From an uncultured Lachnospiraceae bacterium (GTDB lineage Bacteria; Bacillota; Clostridia; Lachnospirales; Lachnospiraceae), in assembly GCA_910587765.1 (NCBI GenBank), contig CAJUNR010000023.1, positions 1-64,000 on the forward strand: DNA of 64,000 bases. Direction: 5' to 3'. The notes under the pieces are model-generated. The model was given only the letters and a program-made list of their open reading frames with translations, was not told the origin of the DNA and searched no databases. Positions within the stretch are counted from its first letter, which is position 1; the number at the start of each line of letters is the position of its first letter. Below are positions 33,607-41,788 of this stretch, piece after piece. Position numbers and translations under genes: made by a program.

Positions 33607-33710
33607 TGGCGGAAGGTACGCTCTTTTTGCACGTACGGGCGGAACTCTTTCCCGCCCGGCCTCTGACAGGGAACAATCATCACGAATAAGGAAAAGGAGA
33701 GTTACATAGG

Positions 33711-34385
33711 ATGGGATTTCAGGACGTATTTAAAAAATCATTTCTGGAGGGCTTCAGCGGCATGGACATTACGACCGGCAAGATCGCGGCGACGCTGTTC
33801 GTGACTGCCCTTTTGGCGCTGTATGTTTTCATGATTTATCGGCTGGTGACGCGGAAGGTGTTCTATTCCAAAAACTTCAATATCTCACTGGCGGCCATGA
33901 GTCTGATTACGGCGGCGATCATCCTCGCCATGCAGTCAAACCTGGTGATCTCCCTCGGTATGGTGGGCGCGCTGTCCATCATCCGTTTCCGCACGGCCAT
34001 CAAGGACCCTATGGATCTGGTGTTCCTGTTCTGGTCCATCAGCATCGGCATCATCTGCGGCGCGGGACTCTTTGAAGTGGCGCTGGTGACTTCGATCGCC
34101 GTGACGGTCTGTATCCTTGTGCTGGATCTGCTTCCGGTGGCGAAAGCGCCGATGATCCTGGTCGTGAACAGTTCGAGGACGGACGCGGAGGCGGACGTAC
34201 TGGAGACGGTCGCAAAATATGCCGGCGCCTACAAAGTGAAATCCAGAAATCTGTCAAAAGACCGTCTGGATCTGGTGGTGGAAGTGAGAGTAAAGGACGA
34301 GAGCGGCCTGGTGAAGGAAGTGGCGGCCCAGGAGGGCATGCTCAGCGCTTCCCTGATCGCGCACGACGGCGAGGTTACATTCTAA
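33711..34385 (+). CDS. DUF4956 membrane protein
   Basis: 224 aa. About four helices (IAATLFVTALLALYVFMIY, LITAAIILAMQ, and two more around 105-145) and a cytoplasmic C-terminal domain of about 75 residues. The segment MVGALSIIRFRTAIKDPMD is the hallmark of DUF4956. The family is regularly found with VTC and CotH genes, as here, and a role as membrane partner of the polyphosphate polymerase is plausible. Function not established to my knowledge. The start follows a 104-base gap with AAAGGAGAG. Confidence 0.88.
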   Translation: MGFQDVFKKSFLEGFSGMDITTGKIAATLFVTALLALYVFMIYRLVTRKVFYSKNFNISLAAMSLITAAIILAMQSNLVISLGMVGALSIIRFRTAIKDPMDLVFLFWSISIGIICGAGLFEVALVTSIAVTVCILVLDLLPVAKAPMILVVNSSRTDAEADVLETVAKYAGAYKVKSRNLSKDRLDLVVEVRVKDESGLVKEVAAQEGMLSASLIAHDGEVTF

Positions 34386-34410
34386 CATCCAGCGGAGAGA
34401 TTTGGTCACT

Positions 34411-36174
34411 ATGAAAAATGTCGGTTATGCAAAACGCGGTTATCAGTATGTGAAACGATATGGGGTAACAAGGCTGCGCCGGAAGGTGCAGGAGCGTCTG
34501 TACCGCAACAGTCTGGAAAGAGGATATCAGGGCTGGATGCTCCGTCAGCGCCCGGCCGAAAGCGAGATGGAGCTGCAGCGAACGCATGTATTTGCGGATT
34601 CGCCTCTTGTCAGCGTGGTGGTGCCCGTATACCGGACTCCGGAAGTCTTTCTTCGGGAGATGGTGGAATCCGTCCTTTCGCAGACTTACCGCAATCTGGA
34701 ACTGTGCATCGCGGACGGCAGCGGGGAGGACGACACCGCGGAAAAAGTGATCGAAGATTATATGAGGCGGGATCCCCGGATCCGCTATGAGAAGCTGGCG
34801 GACAATCTGGGAATTGCCGGAAATACGAACGCGGCGCTCTCCCTGGCGACGGGCGAGTATCTGGCGCTTCTGGATCATGACGATCTGCTGGAGGAGCACG
34901 CGCTGTTTGAGGTTGTAAAATGGCTTTCGGCGCATCCGGGCACGGACCTGCTTTATACGGATGAGGACAAGGTGACTTTTGATTCCTCCATGTATTTCCA
35001 GCCCCATTTCAAACCGGATTTTAACCGGGAGCTGCTCCGCAGCAACAATTATATCTGCCATCTGCTCGTGGTGAAAAAGACGCTGCTCGAGCAGACGCAG
35101 CGGTACCGTCAGGAGTTCGACGGGGCTCAGGACTATGATTTCATCCTTCAGTGCGCGGAGAAGGCGGAGCGGATCGGACATATTCCCAGGGTGCTGTATC
35201 ACTGGAGATGCCACGCCTCTTCCACGGCGGCGAACCCGGAGAGCAAGCTGTACGCCTACGACGCCGGAAAGCGGGCGCTGGAATGCCATCTGCGTCGGCT
35301 GGGCGAGGCGGGAACGGTGGAAAATATGGAGAATCCGGGATTTTACCGGATCACCTATCCGGTGGCGGGGACGCCCAAGGTCAGCATAGCGCTGCTGGAC
35401 GCGCCGACGCCCGGGGCGCTCAAAAAGTTTGTCAATGCAGTCGGCCGGAACCGCACTTACGGAAATCTGGAACTTCTGGTTCTTCTGGAGGAAGCGGACA
35501 AAAATAAATTAATTCTGAATTTTATAAAAGAACATAGACAAATACCGATAAAAGTAGTATATTGTACTAGTGCATGTAATAAATTTGTAACATTTTCCAG
35601 ATTGGCGGAGAAACTGGACAGTGAATACTTCCTGTTTCTGGAGAGCAGAGCGGAACAGCTCTGCAGAGGCTGGCTGGAGATTTTCCTCGGCAACGCCCAG
35701 CGGGAAGGAATCGGCGCGGTGGGAGGCCGGGTTTACGACAGCCGCCGCAGGCTCAGGTACGGGGCGAAGATTCTGGGAATGAAGGGTTCCGCAGGAGACG
35801 CCTTCGGGGGCCTTCCGCTGGGATACACGGGATATTTTCACAAGGCGGTGCTGCAGCAGAATTACCATGCGGTATCCGGAAAGGCCATGATGGTGCGCAG
35901 GGAGCATTTTCTGAGCGCGGGAGGATTCTCGGAGGACGTGGAGGACCGCATGAAGGATGTGGATCTCTGCCTGAAGCTGGAGGCACTCGGCCTGAGCAAC
36001 GTCTATGATCCGGGAATTGTGGTGACGGAACGGAAGTCTGCCCGCCGGAAGAAGCCTTCCAGACGGGCGGCCGCTTTTGAAAAAAAATGGAAAGAACTTT
36101 TAAAGGAGCCGGACAGTTGTTATAACCGCAATCTTTCTCTGGAAGATACCAGTTGCCGGATCCGGGAGTTTTGA
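34411..36174 (+). CDS. Two-domain GT2 family glycosyltransferase
   Basis: 587 aa. The first GT-A domain has VSVVVPVYRTPEVFLREMVE, LLDHDDLLEEHALF (DXD region) and GAQDYDFILQ. The second is shorter and degenerate: its start VSIALLDAPTPGALKKF lacks the canonical PxYN pattern, so it may be structural. The N-terminal ~60 basic residues resemble the other dual GT in the locus. An AT-rich patch of about 110 bases lies near codons 364-400. The ATG at 34411 is preferred over TTG at 34402. It likely adds rhamnose or a branch sugar. Confidence 0.9.
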   Translation: MKNVGYAKRGYQYVKRYGVTRLRRKVQERLYRNSLERGYQGWMLRQRPAESEMELQRTHVFADSPLVSVVVPVYRTPEVFLREMVESVLSQTYRNLELCIADGSGEDDTAEKVIEDYMRRDPRIRYEKLADNLGIAGNTNAALSLATGEYLALLDHDDLLEEHALFEVVKWLSAHPGTDLLYTDEDKVTFDSSMYFQPHFKPDFNRELLRSNNYICHLLVVKKTLLEQTQRYRQEFDGAQDYDFILQCAEKAERIGHIPRVLYHWRCHASSTAANPESKLYAYDAGKRALECHLRRLGEAGTVENMENPGFYRITYPVAGTPKVSIALLDAPTPGALKKFVNAVGRNRTYGNLELLVLLEEADKNKLILNFIKEHRQIPIKVVYCTSACNKFVTFSRLAEKLDSEYFLFLESRAEQLCRGWLEIFLGNAQREGIGAVGGRVYDSRRRLRYGAKILGMKGSAGDAFGGLPLGYTGYFHKAVLQQNYHAVSGKAMMVRREHFLSAGGFSEDVEDRMKDVDLCLKLEALGLSNVYDPGIVVTERKSARRKKPSRRAAAFEKKWKELLKEPDSCYNRNLSLEDTSCRIREF

Positions 36175-36188
36175 TAGAGGAGACGCGC

Positions 36189-37154
36189 ATGTCGGACGTG
36201 TCGATCGTGATCCCGAACTACAACGGGATCGCATATCTGAAGAACTGCCTGCGCTCGCTGTCGGAGCAGACGGGCGTGTCGGCGGAGATCATTGTGGTGG
36301 ACAACGGTTCCGGCGACGGGAGTCAGGACTATGTCCGGAGACATTTTCCGGAATGCGTTCTGGTCTGTCTGGATCGGAATTATGGTTTCTGCCGGGCAGT
36401 GAATGAAGGAATCCGACGGGCCGCAGGCCCGTATGTCATATTGCTGAATAACGATACGGAAGTACATCCGGATTTTGCCGGGTGCCTTCTGGGAGCCATC
36501 CGTGAGGATGGACGGAGATTTTCCTGCGCGGCAAAGATGCTGGATTATCGGGACAGAACCCTTCTTGACAGTGCGGGCGATTGTTACTGCGCCCTGGGCT
36601 GGGGACTGGCCAGAGGCCGCGGGGAGCCCGCGGGCCGGTATGCTTCCGGACGGGAGATTTTCTCCTCCTGTGCCGGAGCGGCGATCTACCGCAAAGAGCT
36701 GGTGGAGAAGCTGGGGGGGTTTGACGAGGCGCATTTTGCCTATCTGGAAGATATGGATTTGTCCTGGAGGGCGAAGATCCACGGTTACCGCCACTGGTAT
36801 GCCCCGGAGGCGATGGTTTTTCATGTGGGGAGCGCTACCAGCGGTTCCAGATACAATTCTTTTAAAGTCCTGCACTCGGCGGGAAATAACGTTTATATGA
36901 TCTATAAGAATATGCCTTTTCTGCAGATGCTTCTCAATGCGCCGCTTTTGCTGGCAGGTTTTGCTGTCAAGTATCTGTTTTTCGTAAGGAAAGGGCTGGG
37001 AAGAGACTATCGTCAGGGACTTCTGCGGGGCGTGCGGCTTTGCCGGCAGCATCCGGAACGCAGGGTCCGGTTTCGCATGGGACATGTCTGGAACTATGCG
37101 AAGATTCAGTTGGAACTCTGGAAGAATATTCTGCTGTTTGTACCACATTTGTAG
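36189..37154 (+). CDS. GT2 family glycosyltransferase (WbbL-like rhamnosyltransferase)
   Basis: 321 aa. VSIVIPNYNGIAYLKNCLRS, IIVVDNGSGDGSQDYV, ILLNNDTEVHPDF (DXD) and HFAYLEDMDLSWRAKIHGY with the catalytic ED. This motif order is typical of WbbL-type rhamnosyltransferases. After the catalytic domain a hydrophobic segment (LLNAPLLLAGFAVKYLFF) allows membrane contact. The ATG at 36189 follows AGAGGAGA. It may start the polymer on the lipid carrier loaded by the sugar-phosphate transferase encoded next. Confidence 0.92.
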   Translation: MSDVSIVIPNYNGIAYLKNCLRSLSEQTGVSAEIIVVDNGSGDGSQDYVRRHFPECVLVCLDRNYGFCRAVNEGIRRAAGPYVILLNNDTEVHPDFAGCLLGAIREDGRRFSCAAKMLDYRDRTLLDSAGDCYCALGWGLARGRGEPAGRYASGREIFSSCAGAAIYRKELVEKLGGFDEAHFAYLEDMDLSWRAKIHGYRHWYAPEAMVFHVGSATSGSRYNSFKVLHSAGNNVYMIYKNMPFLQMLLNAPLLLAGFAVKYLFFVRKGLGRDYRQGLLRGVRLCRQHPERRVRFRMGHVWNYAKIQLELWKNILLFVPHL

Positions 37155-37179
37155 TGGCAGGAGGAACAGGTGAACAACT

Positions 37180-38589
37180 TTGATCAAGGACAATCAACGG
37201 TATTTTAACCGGCTTCATGTAGTGCTCGATGCGTTTACGATCTGCATCGCGTATCTGCTGTCGTGGGCATACAAGTTTCTCATACTGGACGGGCCGCACG
37301 GCCTGAGTTTCGTTCAGTACTGCATTGTGCTGATTCCGATTGTGCCGTTATATCTGACGCTGTATCTGGCCTTCAACCTGTATACGCCCAAGCGGGTTCA
37401 GGGACGCAGGCTGGAAGGCAGCAATATTATAAAGGCGAATACGATCGGTCTGCTGCTGATCATGGGAACGCTGTTTCTGCTCCGCAGCTACAACGATTAT
37501 GCGGACTATTATTCCAAGACGATGCTGATCTATTTCTATATCATCAATATCGGACTGGAGACGGCGGTCCGCAATCTGATCCGCATCGGACTGCGCAAGA
37601 TGCGCAAGCGCGGCTTCAATCTGCGCCATATCATCTTTGTCGGCTACAGCAGCGCCGCGGAGGCGTTTATCGACCGGATCCGCGCCAACCCTCAGTGGGG
37701 TTACCGGGTGAGAGGGATTCTGGACGACAACAAAGAGATCGGCTATATGTACAAAGGCGTCTCGATTCTGGGAACGACGGAGGAACTCCCGCAGATTCTG
37801 GAGAACAACCGGCTGGATGAGATCGCTCTCACGCTGGGGCTTCAGGAATATTACAAGCTGAAGCGGATTGTGGCCGCCTGTGAGAAATCCGGCGTGCATA
37901 CAAAATTCGTTCCGGATTATAATGATATTATTCCCACCAGACCTTATACCGAGGATCTGCTGGGACTTCCGGTGGTCAATATCCGTCATGTGCCGCTGAC
38001 CAACACCTTCAACATGATCTGCAAACGGATCGTGGATATTGCGGGTTCGGTGGTGGCAATCATTGTTTTTTCGCCGGTTATGCTGGTTACGGCCGCTCTG
38101 GTTAAGGCAACTTCCAAAGGGCCGCTTATATACAGACAGGAGCGCGTAGGGCTCCACAATCAGGTGTTTCAGATGTATAAATTCCGTTCCATGGAGGTTC
38201 AGTCGCCGGGAAGGGAGAAGAAGGCGTGGACCGTGCGCAACGACCCCCGCGTGACGAAGGTCGGGAAGATTATCCGCAGGACCAGCATCGACGAACTTCC
38301 GCAGTTGTTTAATATCCTCAAAGGTGATATGAGCCTGGTGGGACCGCGCCCGGAGCGTCCTTTTTTCGTGGAAAAATTCAGAGAAGAGATTCCGCGATAT
38401 ATGGTGAAGCATCAGGTACGTCCGGGACTGACCGGCTGGGCGCAGGTGAATGGATACCGGGGAGATACATCGATTAAGAAACGAATTGAATACGACCTGT
38501 ACTATATTGAAAACTGGACGATGGGGCTGGATATCAAGATTCTGTTCCTGACGTTTTTCAAAGGTTTTGTGAATAAGAATGCTTATTGA
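37180..38589 (+). CDS. Undecaprenyl-phosphate sugar-1-phosphate transferase (WcaJ/PssY-like)
   Basis: 469 aa. Four N-terminal helices, a Rossmann-like middle domain (HIIFVGYSSAAEAFIDRI) and the bacterial sugar-transferase domain with a further helix (IVDIAGSVVAIIVFSPVM). Catalytic motifs GPLIYRQERVG, YKFRSM, RRTSIDELPQLFNILKGDMS and VGPRPERPFFVEKF are intact. It transfers a hexose-1-phosphate to the lipid carrier and so starts chain synthesis. The likely start is TTG at 37180, 14 bases after the GGAGGAA site; the nearby GTG is out of frame. Confidence 0.93.
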   Translation: MIKDNQRYFNRLHVVLDAFTICIAYLLSWAYKFLILDGPHGLSFVQYCIVLIPIVPLYLTLYLAFNLYTPKRVQGRRLEGSNIIKANTIGLLLIMGTLFLLRSYNDYADYYSKTMLIYFYIINIGLETAVRNLIRIGLRKMRKRGFNLRHIIFVGYSSAAEAFIDRIRANPQWGYRVRGILDDNKEIGYMYKGVSILGTTEELPQILENNRLDEIALTLGLQEYYKLKRIVAACEKSGVHTKFVPDYNDIIPTRPYTEDLLGLPVVNIRHVPLTNTFNMICKRIVDIAGSVVAIIVFSPVMLVTAALVKATSKGPLIYRQERVGLHNQVFQMYKFRSMEVQSPGREKKAWTVRNDPRVTKVGKIIRRTSIDELPQLFNILKGDMSLVGPRPERPFFVEKFREEIPRYMVKHQVRPGLTGWAQVNGYRGDTSIKKRIEYDLYYIENWTMGLDIKILFLTFFKGFVNKNAY

Positions 38590-38610
38590 CAGGCGTAGAA
38601 AGGATGAATT

Positions 38611-39750
38611 ATGGCAAAAGAAACGATGAAAAAGACAGGTGCAAAGAAAAGTTCCTCAAAAAGAAGCGCTTCTTCAGGCTCTGCTTCTGCGTCTTCCAGG
38701 AAAAAGGGCTCTTCCAGAAAAAAGGCGGCGAGGAAGAAAAAAAGATTTATCATCTTTGGAGTGGAGATTTTCCTGCTTTTGGTTATGGTTGCGGGTTTTT
38801 ATGTCGTCAGGCAGCTTGACCGCTTCCAGAGGCCTACGGTTGATCCGGAGAAAGTGAAGATCAACGAGTCCATCGCGGAAGAGACTGTGCAGACGATGTC
38901 CGGCTATACGAACGTGGCGCTTTTCGGTCTGGATACGAGGATCGCCGGGCAGCTCGGAAAGGGCAACCGAAGCGATACGATGATCATCGCGAGCATCAAT
39001 AACGATACAAAGGAAGTCAGGCTGGTATCGGTCTACCGGGATACGTATCTGGACCTGACCAACGGAAAATTCAACAAGTGCAACGGCGCTTATTCGGCCG
39101 GAGGGCCCGAGCAGGCCATCGGGATGCTGAATAAAAATCTGGATCTGGATATCCAGTACTATATGAGCGTGGACTTTGCGGCACTGACGGAGACCATTGA
39201 TCTGCTGGGCGGCATCTACATTGATGTGGACGAGTCCGAGATCGGACATCTGAATAACTATACGGTCGAGACATCCAAGGTGACGGGCGTGGAGACGCAG
39301 AAGCTGACCCAGACCGGTCTTCAGCTTCTCGACGGCGTGCAGGCGACCTCCTACTGCCGGATCCGCTATACGGCGGGAGACGACTTCAAGAGAACGGAGC
39401 GTCAGCGGGAAGTGATCATGGAGATTGTGAATACGGCGAAGAAGGCGAATATCACGCAGATCAACGAGATCATCAACGCGGTCTTCTCCAAGATTGCTAC
39501 CAATTACACGAACGAGCAGCTTCTGCAGATGGCTCCGGAGATGATCGGCTACGACATTGTCGATACGCAGGGCTTCCCCTTCGACAAAGTGGCCGGAAGC
39601 GTTAAGAGCAAGGGTTCCTGCGTCATTCCGGTCAATCTGGCGGAGAATGTCAAGCAGCTTCATGAGTATCTGTTCGATAATTATGACTACACGCCTTCGG
39701 AGACCGTACAGGAGATTTCCGATCAGATCACGAAGGATACCGGCTATTAA
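38611..39750 (+). CDS. LytR-CpsA-Psr (LCP) family glycan ligase
   Basis: 379 aa. A Lys/Ser-rich cytoplasmic tail of about 48 residues, one helix (FGVEIFLLLVMVAGFYVV) and the extracellular LCP domain: FGLDTR, GNRSDTMIIASI, VSVYRDTYLDL and YCRIRYTAGDDFKRTERQRE, where Arg and Asp residues hold the pyrophosphate lipid and metal. These enzymes move polymers such as teichoic acids, capsule or wall rhamnan from the lipid carrier to peptidoglycan. Its position at the end of the glycan locus predicts that the product is linked to the wall. Confidence 0.94.
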   Translation: MAKETMKKTGAKKSSSKRSASSGSASASSRKKGSSRKKAARKKKRFIIFGVEIFLLLVMVAGFYVVRQLDRFQRPTVDPEKVKINESIAEETVQTMSGYTNVALFGLDTRIAGQLGKGNRSDTMIIASINNDTKEVRLVSVYRDTYLDLTNGKFNKCNGAYSAGGPEQAIGMLNKNLDLDIQYYMSVDFAALTETIDLLGGIYIDVDESEIGHLNNYTVETSKVTGVETQKLTQTGLQLLDGVQATSYCRIRYTAGDDFKRTERQREVIMEIVNTAKKANITQINEIINAVFSKIATNYTNEQLLQMAPEMIGYDIVDTQGFPFDKVAGSVKSKGSCVIPVNLAENVKQLHEYLFDNYDYTPSETVQEISDQITKDTGY

Positions 39751-39806
39751 ATACCGCCGGCCGCGGATTGAACGCTGTATTTTGCATGGCGGGAGGTTTT
39801 CTGGAT

Positions 39807-40727
39807 ATGTTGACGGTTGACGTTCTGATTCCGGTTTATCGTCCGGGAGCGCTTTTGGAACGGCTGCTTTCCGGGCTGGAGGCGCAGAGCTTTCCCATCG
39901 GAAAGATCATTCTCATGAACACGGAACAGCGGTACTTTCCGGAAGGACTGCAGAAGAGCTATCCGAAGCTGGAGGTGCGCCATCTGACCAGAGCGGAGTT
40001 TGACCACGGCGGGACGCGGGACGCGGGAATCCGCAGTTCGGCGGCGGACGTGGTGGTGTGCATGACGCAGGACGCGGTTCCCGCGGACCGGTATCTGATC
40101 GAAAGGCTTGCGGAAAGCTTTTCCGATCCGCAGGTGTGGGCCGCTTACGCAAGGCAGCTTCCCCGGCCGGACTGCAGCGAGGTGGAACGGTATACCAGAA
40201 GCTTTAACTATCCGCAGGAGAGCAGCGTCAAGGGAAGGAGCGACCTTGAACGGCTGGGCGTGAAGACGTTTTTCTGCTCCAACGTATGCGCCGCCTGGAG
40301 GCGAAGGGCTTATCTGGAACTGGGCGGTTTTGAGAGAAAGACTATTTTCAATGAAGATATGATCCTTGCGGGAAGAATGGTGCTGGCGGGCGGGAAGATC
40401 GCATACCGGGCGGATGCGCAGGTGATTCATTCGCACAATTATACGGCGTCGGAGCAGTTTCACCGCTATTTTGATCTGGCGGTCTCTCAGGTTATGCACC
40501 CGGAGGTGTTCGCGGGGGTAAGTTCGGAGTCCGAGGGAATGCGTCTGGTCAAAAAGACGGTGGGGCACTGTATGCGCATCGGGAAGCCGTGGCTGATTCC
40601 CGCGGTGATCTCGCAGAATGCCGGGAAATTCCTCGGCTACCGGGCGGGGCGGCATTACCGCCGGCTCCCGCGGAGCGTGATCCGCATGTGTACGATGAAC
40701 CGGCCGTTCTGGGAGTCCGGAGACTGA
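39807..40727 (+). CDS. GT2 family glycosyltransferase (rhamnosyltransferase-like)
   Basis: 306 aa. VDVLIPVYRPGALLERLLSG, then FDHGGTRDAGIRSSAADVVV and MTQDAVPAD (DXD-like region), and IFNEDMILAGRMVLAGG with the ED acceptor motif. The FDHGGTR pattern is typical of RfbF-like rhamnosyltransferases. The ATG at 39807 follows GGGAGG; the longer frame adds residues outside the family. It lies between the LCP gene and a TPR lipoprotein gene and so belongs to the same glycan. Confidence 0.92.
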   Translation: MLTVDVLIPVYRPGALLERLLSGLEAQSFPIGKIILMNTEQRYFPEGLQKSYPKLEVRHLTRAEFDHGGTRDAGIRSSAADVVVCMTQDAVPADRYLIERLAESFSDPQVWAAYARQLPRPDCSEVERYTRSFNYPQESSVKGRSDLERLGVKTFFCSNVCAAWRRRAYLELGGFERKTIFNEDMILAGRMVLAGGKIAYRADAQVIHSHNYTASEQFHRYFDLAVSQVMHPEVFAGVSSESEGMRLVKKTVGHCMRIGKPWLIPAVISQNAGKFLGYRAGRHYRRLPRSVIRMCTMNRPFWESGD

Positions 40728-40743
40728 AAGCAGGAGAGAGCAG

Positions 40744-41625
40744 ATGGAGAAGGGGCGGAAGCGCAGAAAAAAGAATGGATACCGGGGGAAGGCCTGGGTA
40801 TGGATGCTTGCCGTACTCTGTCTGGCCGGCTGCGGCAAGAGCAAGGAGACAGAGGAGAAACAGTTGGCGCTTAGAAGCGAGGGGATCGCAAAGGCGCAGG
40901 AAGGCGACTATGAAGGCGCGATTGATTCCTATGAGGAGGCTCTGCAACTTGCGGATCTGCACGCGGGGGCTCTGGAGCGGGACATTGCGGCTTATAAGGC
41001 GTCGGCGCTGTATCATGCCGGAGAGATGCAGAAGGCGATTGATACCTTTACGGCGATACTGGATCTGAAGGAGAGCGCCGAGATCTATATGGCCCGGGGA
41101 ATGCTCTACCGGGAGTCGGAGAAGCTTACGGAAGCGAAGGCAGATTTTACGGCTGCCGTCGGCCTGACGTCCAAAAAAGACACGCTGATGCTGGGAAGAC
41201 TTTCTTATTATATGGAAGATTATAACGCCGCGAAATCCTATCTGGAAAGCGCTGTGAAATCGGGAGACCGGGAAGCCGTCTACTGGGAGGCTGCGTTGTA
41301 CTGGGAGATGGGCAATACGGAGTACGCCATCACACTGTATCAGGACTATCTGAGCGGGGAAGCTCCGGAGCATCCGGAGGCTTACGCCCGGGTTGCGTCC
41401 TGGCAGATTGGTCAGGAGGATTACGATGCGGCGCTGTCCACTCTGGAAGCGGGAATCGCCAGAGGAGAGAGCGCGGTTCTTCAGGAGCTTCTGGCGAATG
41501 AGATCGCCGTTTACGAGAAAAAGAGCGATTTTGAGACGGCCAAACTGAAGATGGAAAGCTATCTGGAGCGCTGGCCGGACGACGAGGAGGCGCAGAGAGA
41601 GTATCTCTTTCTCAAAACCCGCTGA
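40744..41625 (+). CDS. TPR-repeat lipoprotein
   Basis: 293 aa. A very basic start (MEKGRKRRKKNGYRGK) and the lipobox MLAVLCLAGCGK give a lipoprotein. About six tetratricopeptide-like helical pairs follow (GIAKAQEGDYEGAIDSYEEA, ALYHAGEMQKAIDTF, LYWEMGNTEYAITLYQ, LETYLERWPDDEE-like end). Such proteins act as scaffolds for protein complexes; a role in organising the glycan export or wall attachment machinery is inferred from position. Sixteen bases separate it from the glycosyltransferase gene. Confidence 0.88.
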   Translation: MEKGRKRRKKNGYRGKAWVWMLAVLCLAGCGKSKETEEKQLALRSEGIAKAQEGDYEGAIDSYEEALQLADLHAGALERDIAAYKASALYHAGEMQKAIDTFTAILDLKESAEIYMARGMLYRESEKLTEAKADFTAAVGLTSKKDTLMLGRLSYYMEDYNAAKSYLESAVKSGDREAVYWEAALYWEMGNTEYAITLYQDYLSGEAPEHPEAYARVASWQIGQEDYDAALSTLEAGIARGESAVLQELLANEIAVYEKKSDFETAKLKMESYLERWPDDEEAQREYLFLKTR

Positions 41626-41635
41626 TCCGCCCGGC

Positions 41636-41652
41636 GGGGGGCGCCCCCCTTT
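41636..41652 (+). terminator. Weak GC-hairpin terminator of the glycan locus
   Basis: Six G, CG and six C form a compact GC hairpin followed by only three T. It lies eleven bases after the TPR gene stop and before the hrcA promoter. Confidence 0.4.
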
Positions 41653-41694
41653 CCGCGTCCGGTGAAGGAAAAATATAAAAAAATAATAAAGGTA

Positions 41695-41723
41695 TTGACA
41701 AAGCACCCGTTGGGTGCTATCTT
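41695..41723 (+). promoter_or_regulatory. Promoter of the hrcA-grpE-dnaK-dnaJ operon
   Basis: Consensus TTGACA (41695-41700), a 17-base spacer and TATCTT (41718-41723). The spacer is filled by the inverted repeat AGCACCC/GGGTGCT (41702-41718). CIRCE begins 14 bases after the -10 box. Confidence 0.8.
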
Positions 41724-41737
41724 TATCTCAGTAAATG

Positions 41738-41764
41738 TTAGCACTCTTAACAAACGAGTGCTAA
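41738..41764. promoter_or_regulatory. CIRCE operator for HrcA
   Basis: TTAGCACTC (41738-41746), a nine-base spacer and GAGTGCTAA (41756-41764): a perfect CIRCE element. It lies just past the promoter -10 box, where HrcA binding represses the operon in the absence of heat stress. Confidence 0.97.
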
Positions 41765-41788
41765 CAGGAAAGGAAGGGATGTGAGAGC

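Noticed and set aside
41695..41723. Possible attenuator formed by AGCACCC/GGGTGCT
   Set aside because: The repeat lies upstream of the transcription start, between -35 and -10, so it is not transcribed; treated as a possible operator instead.
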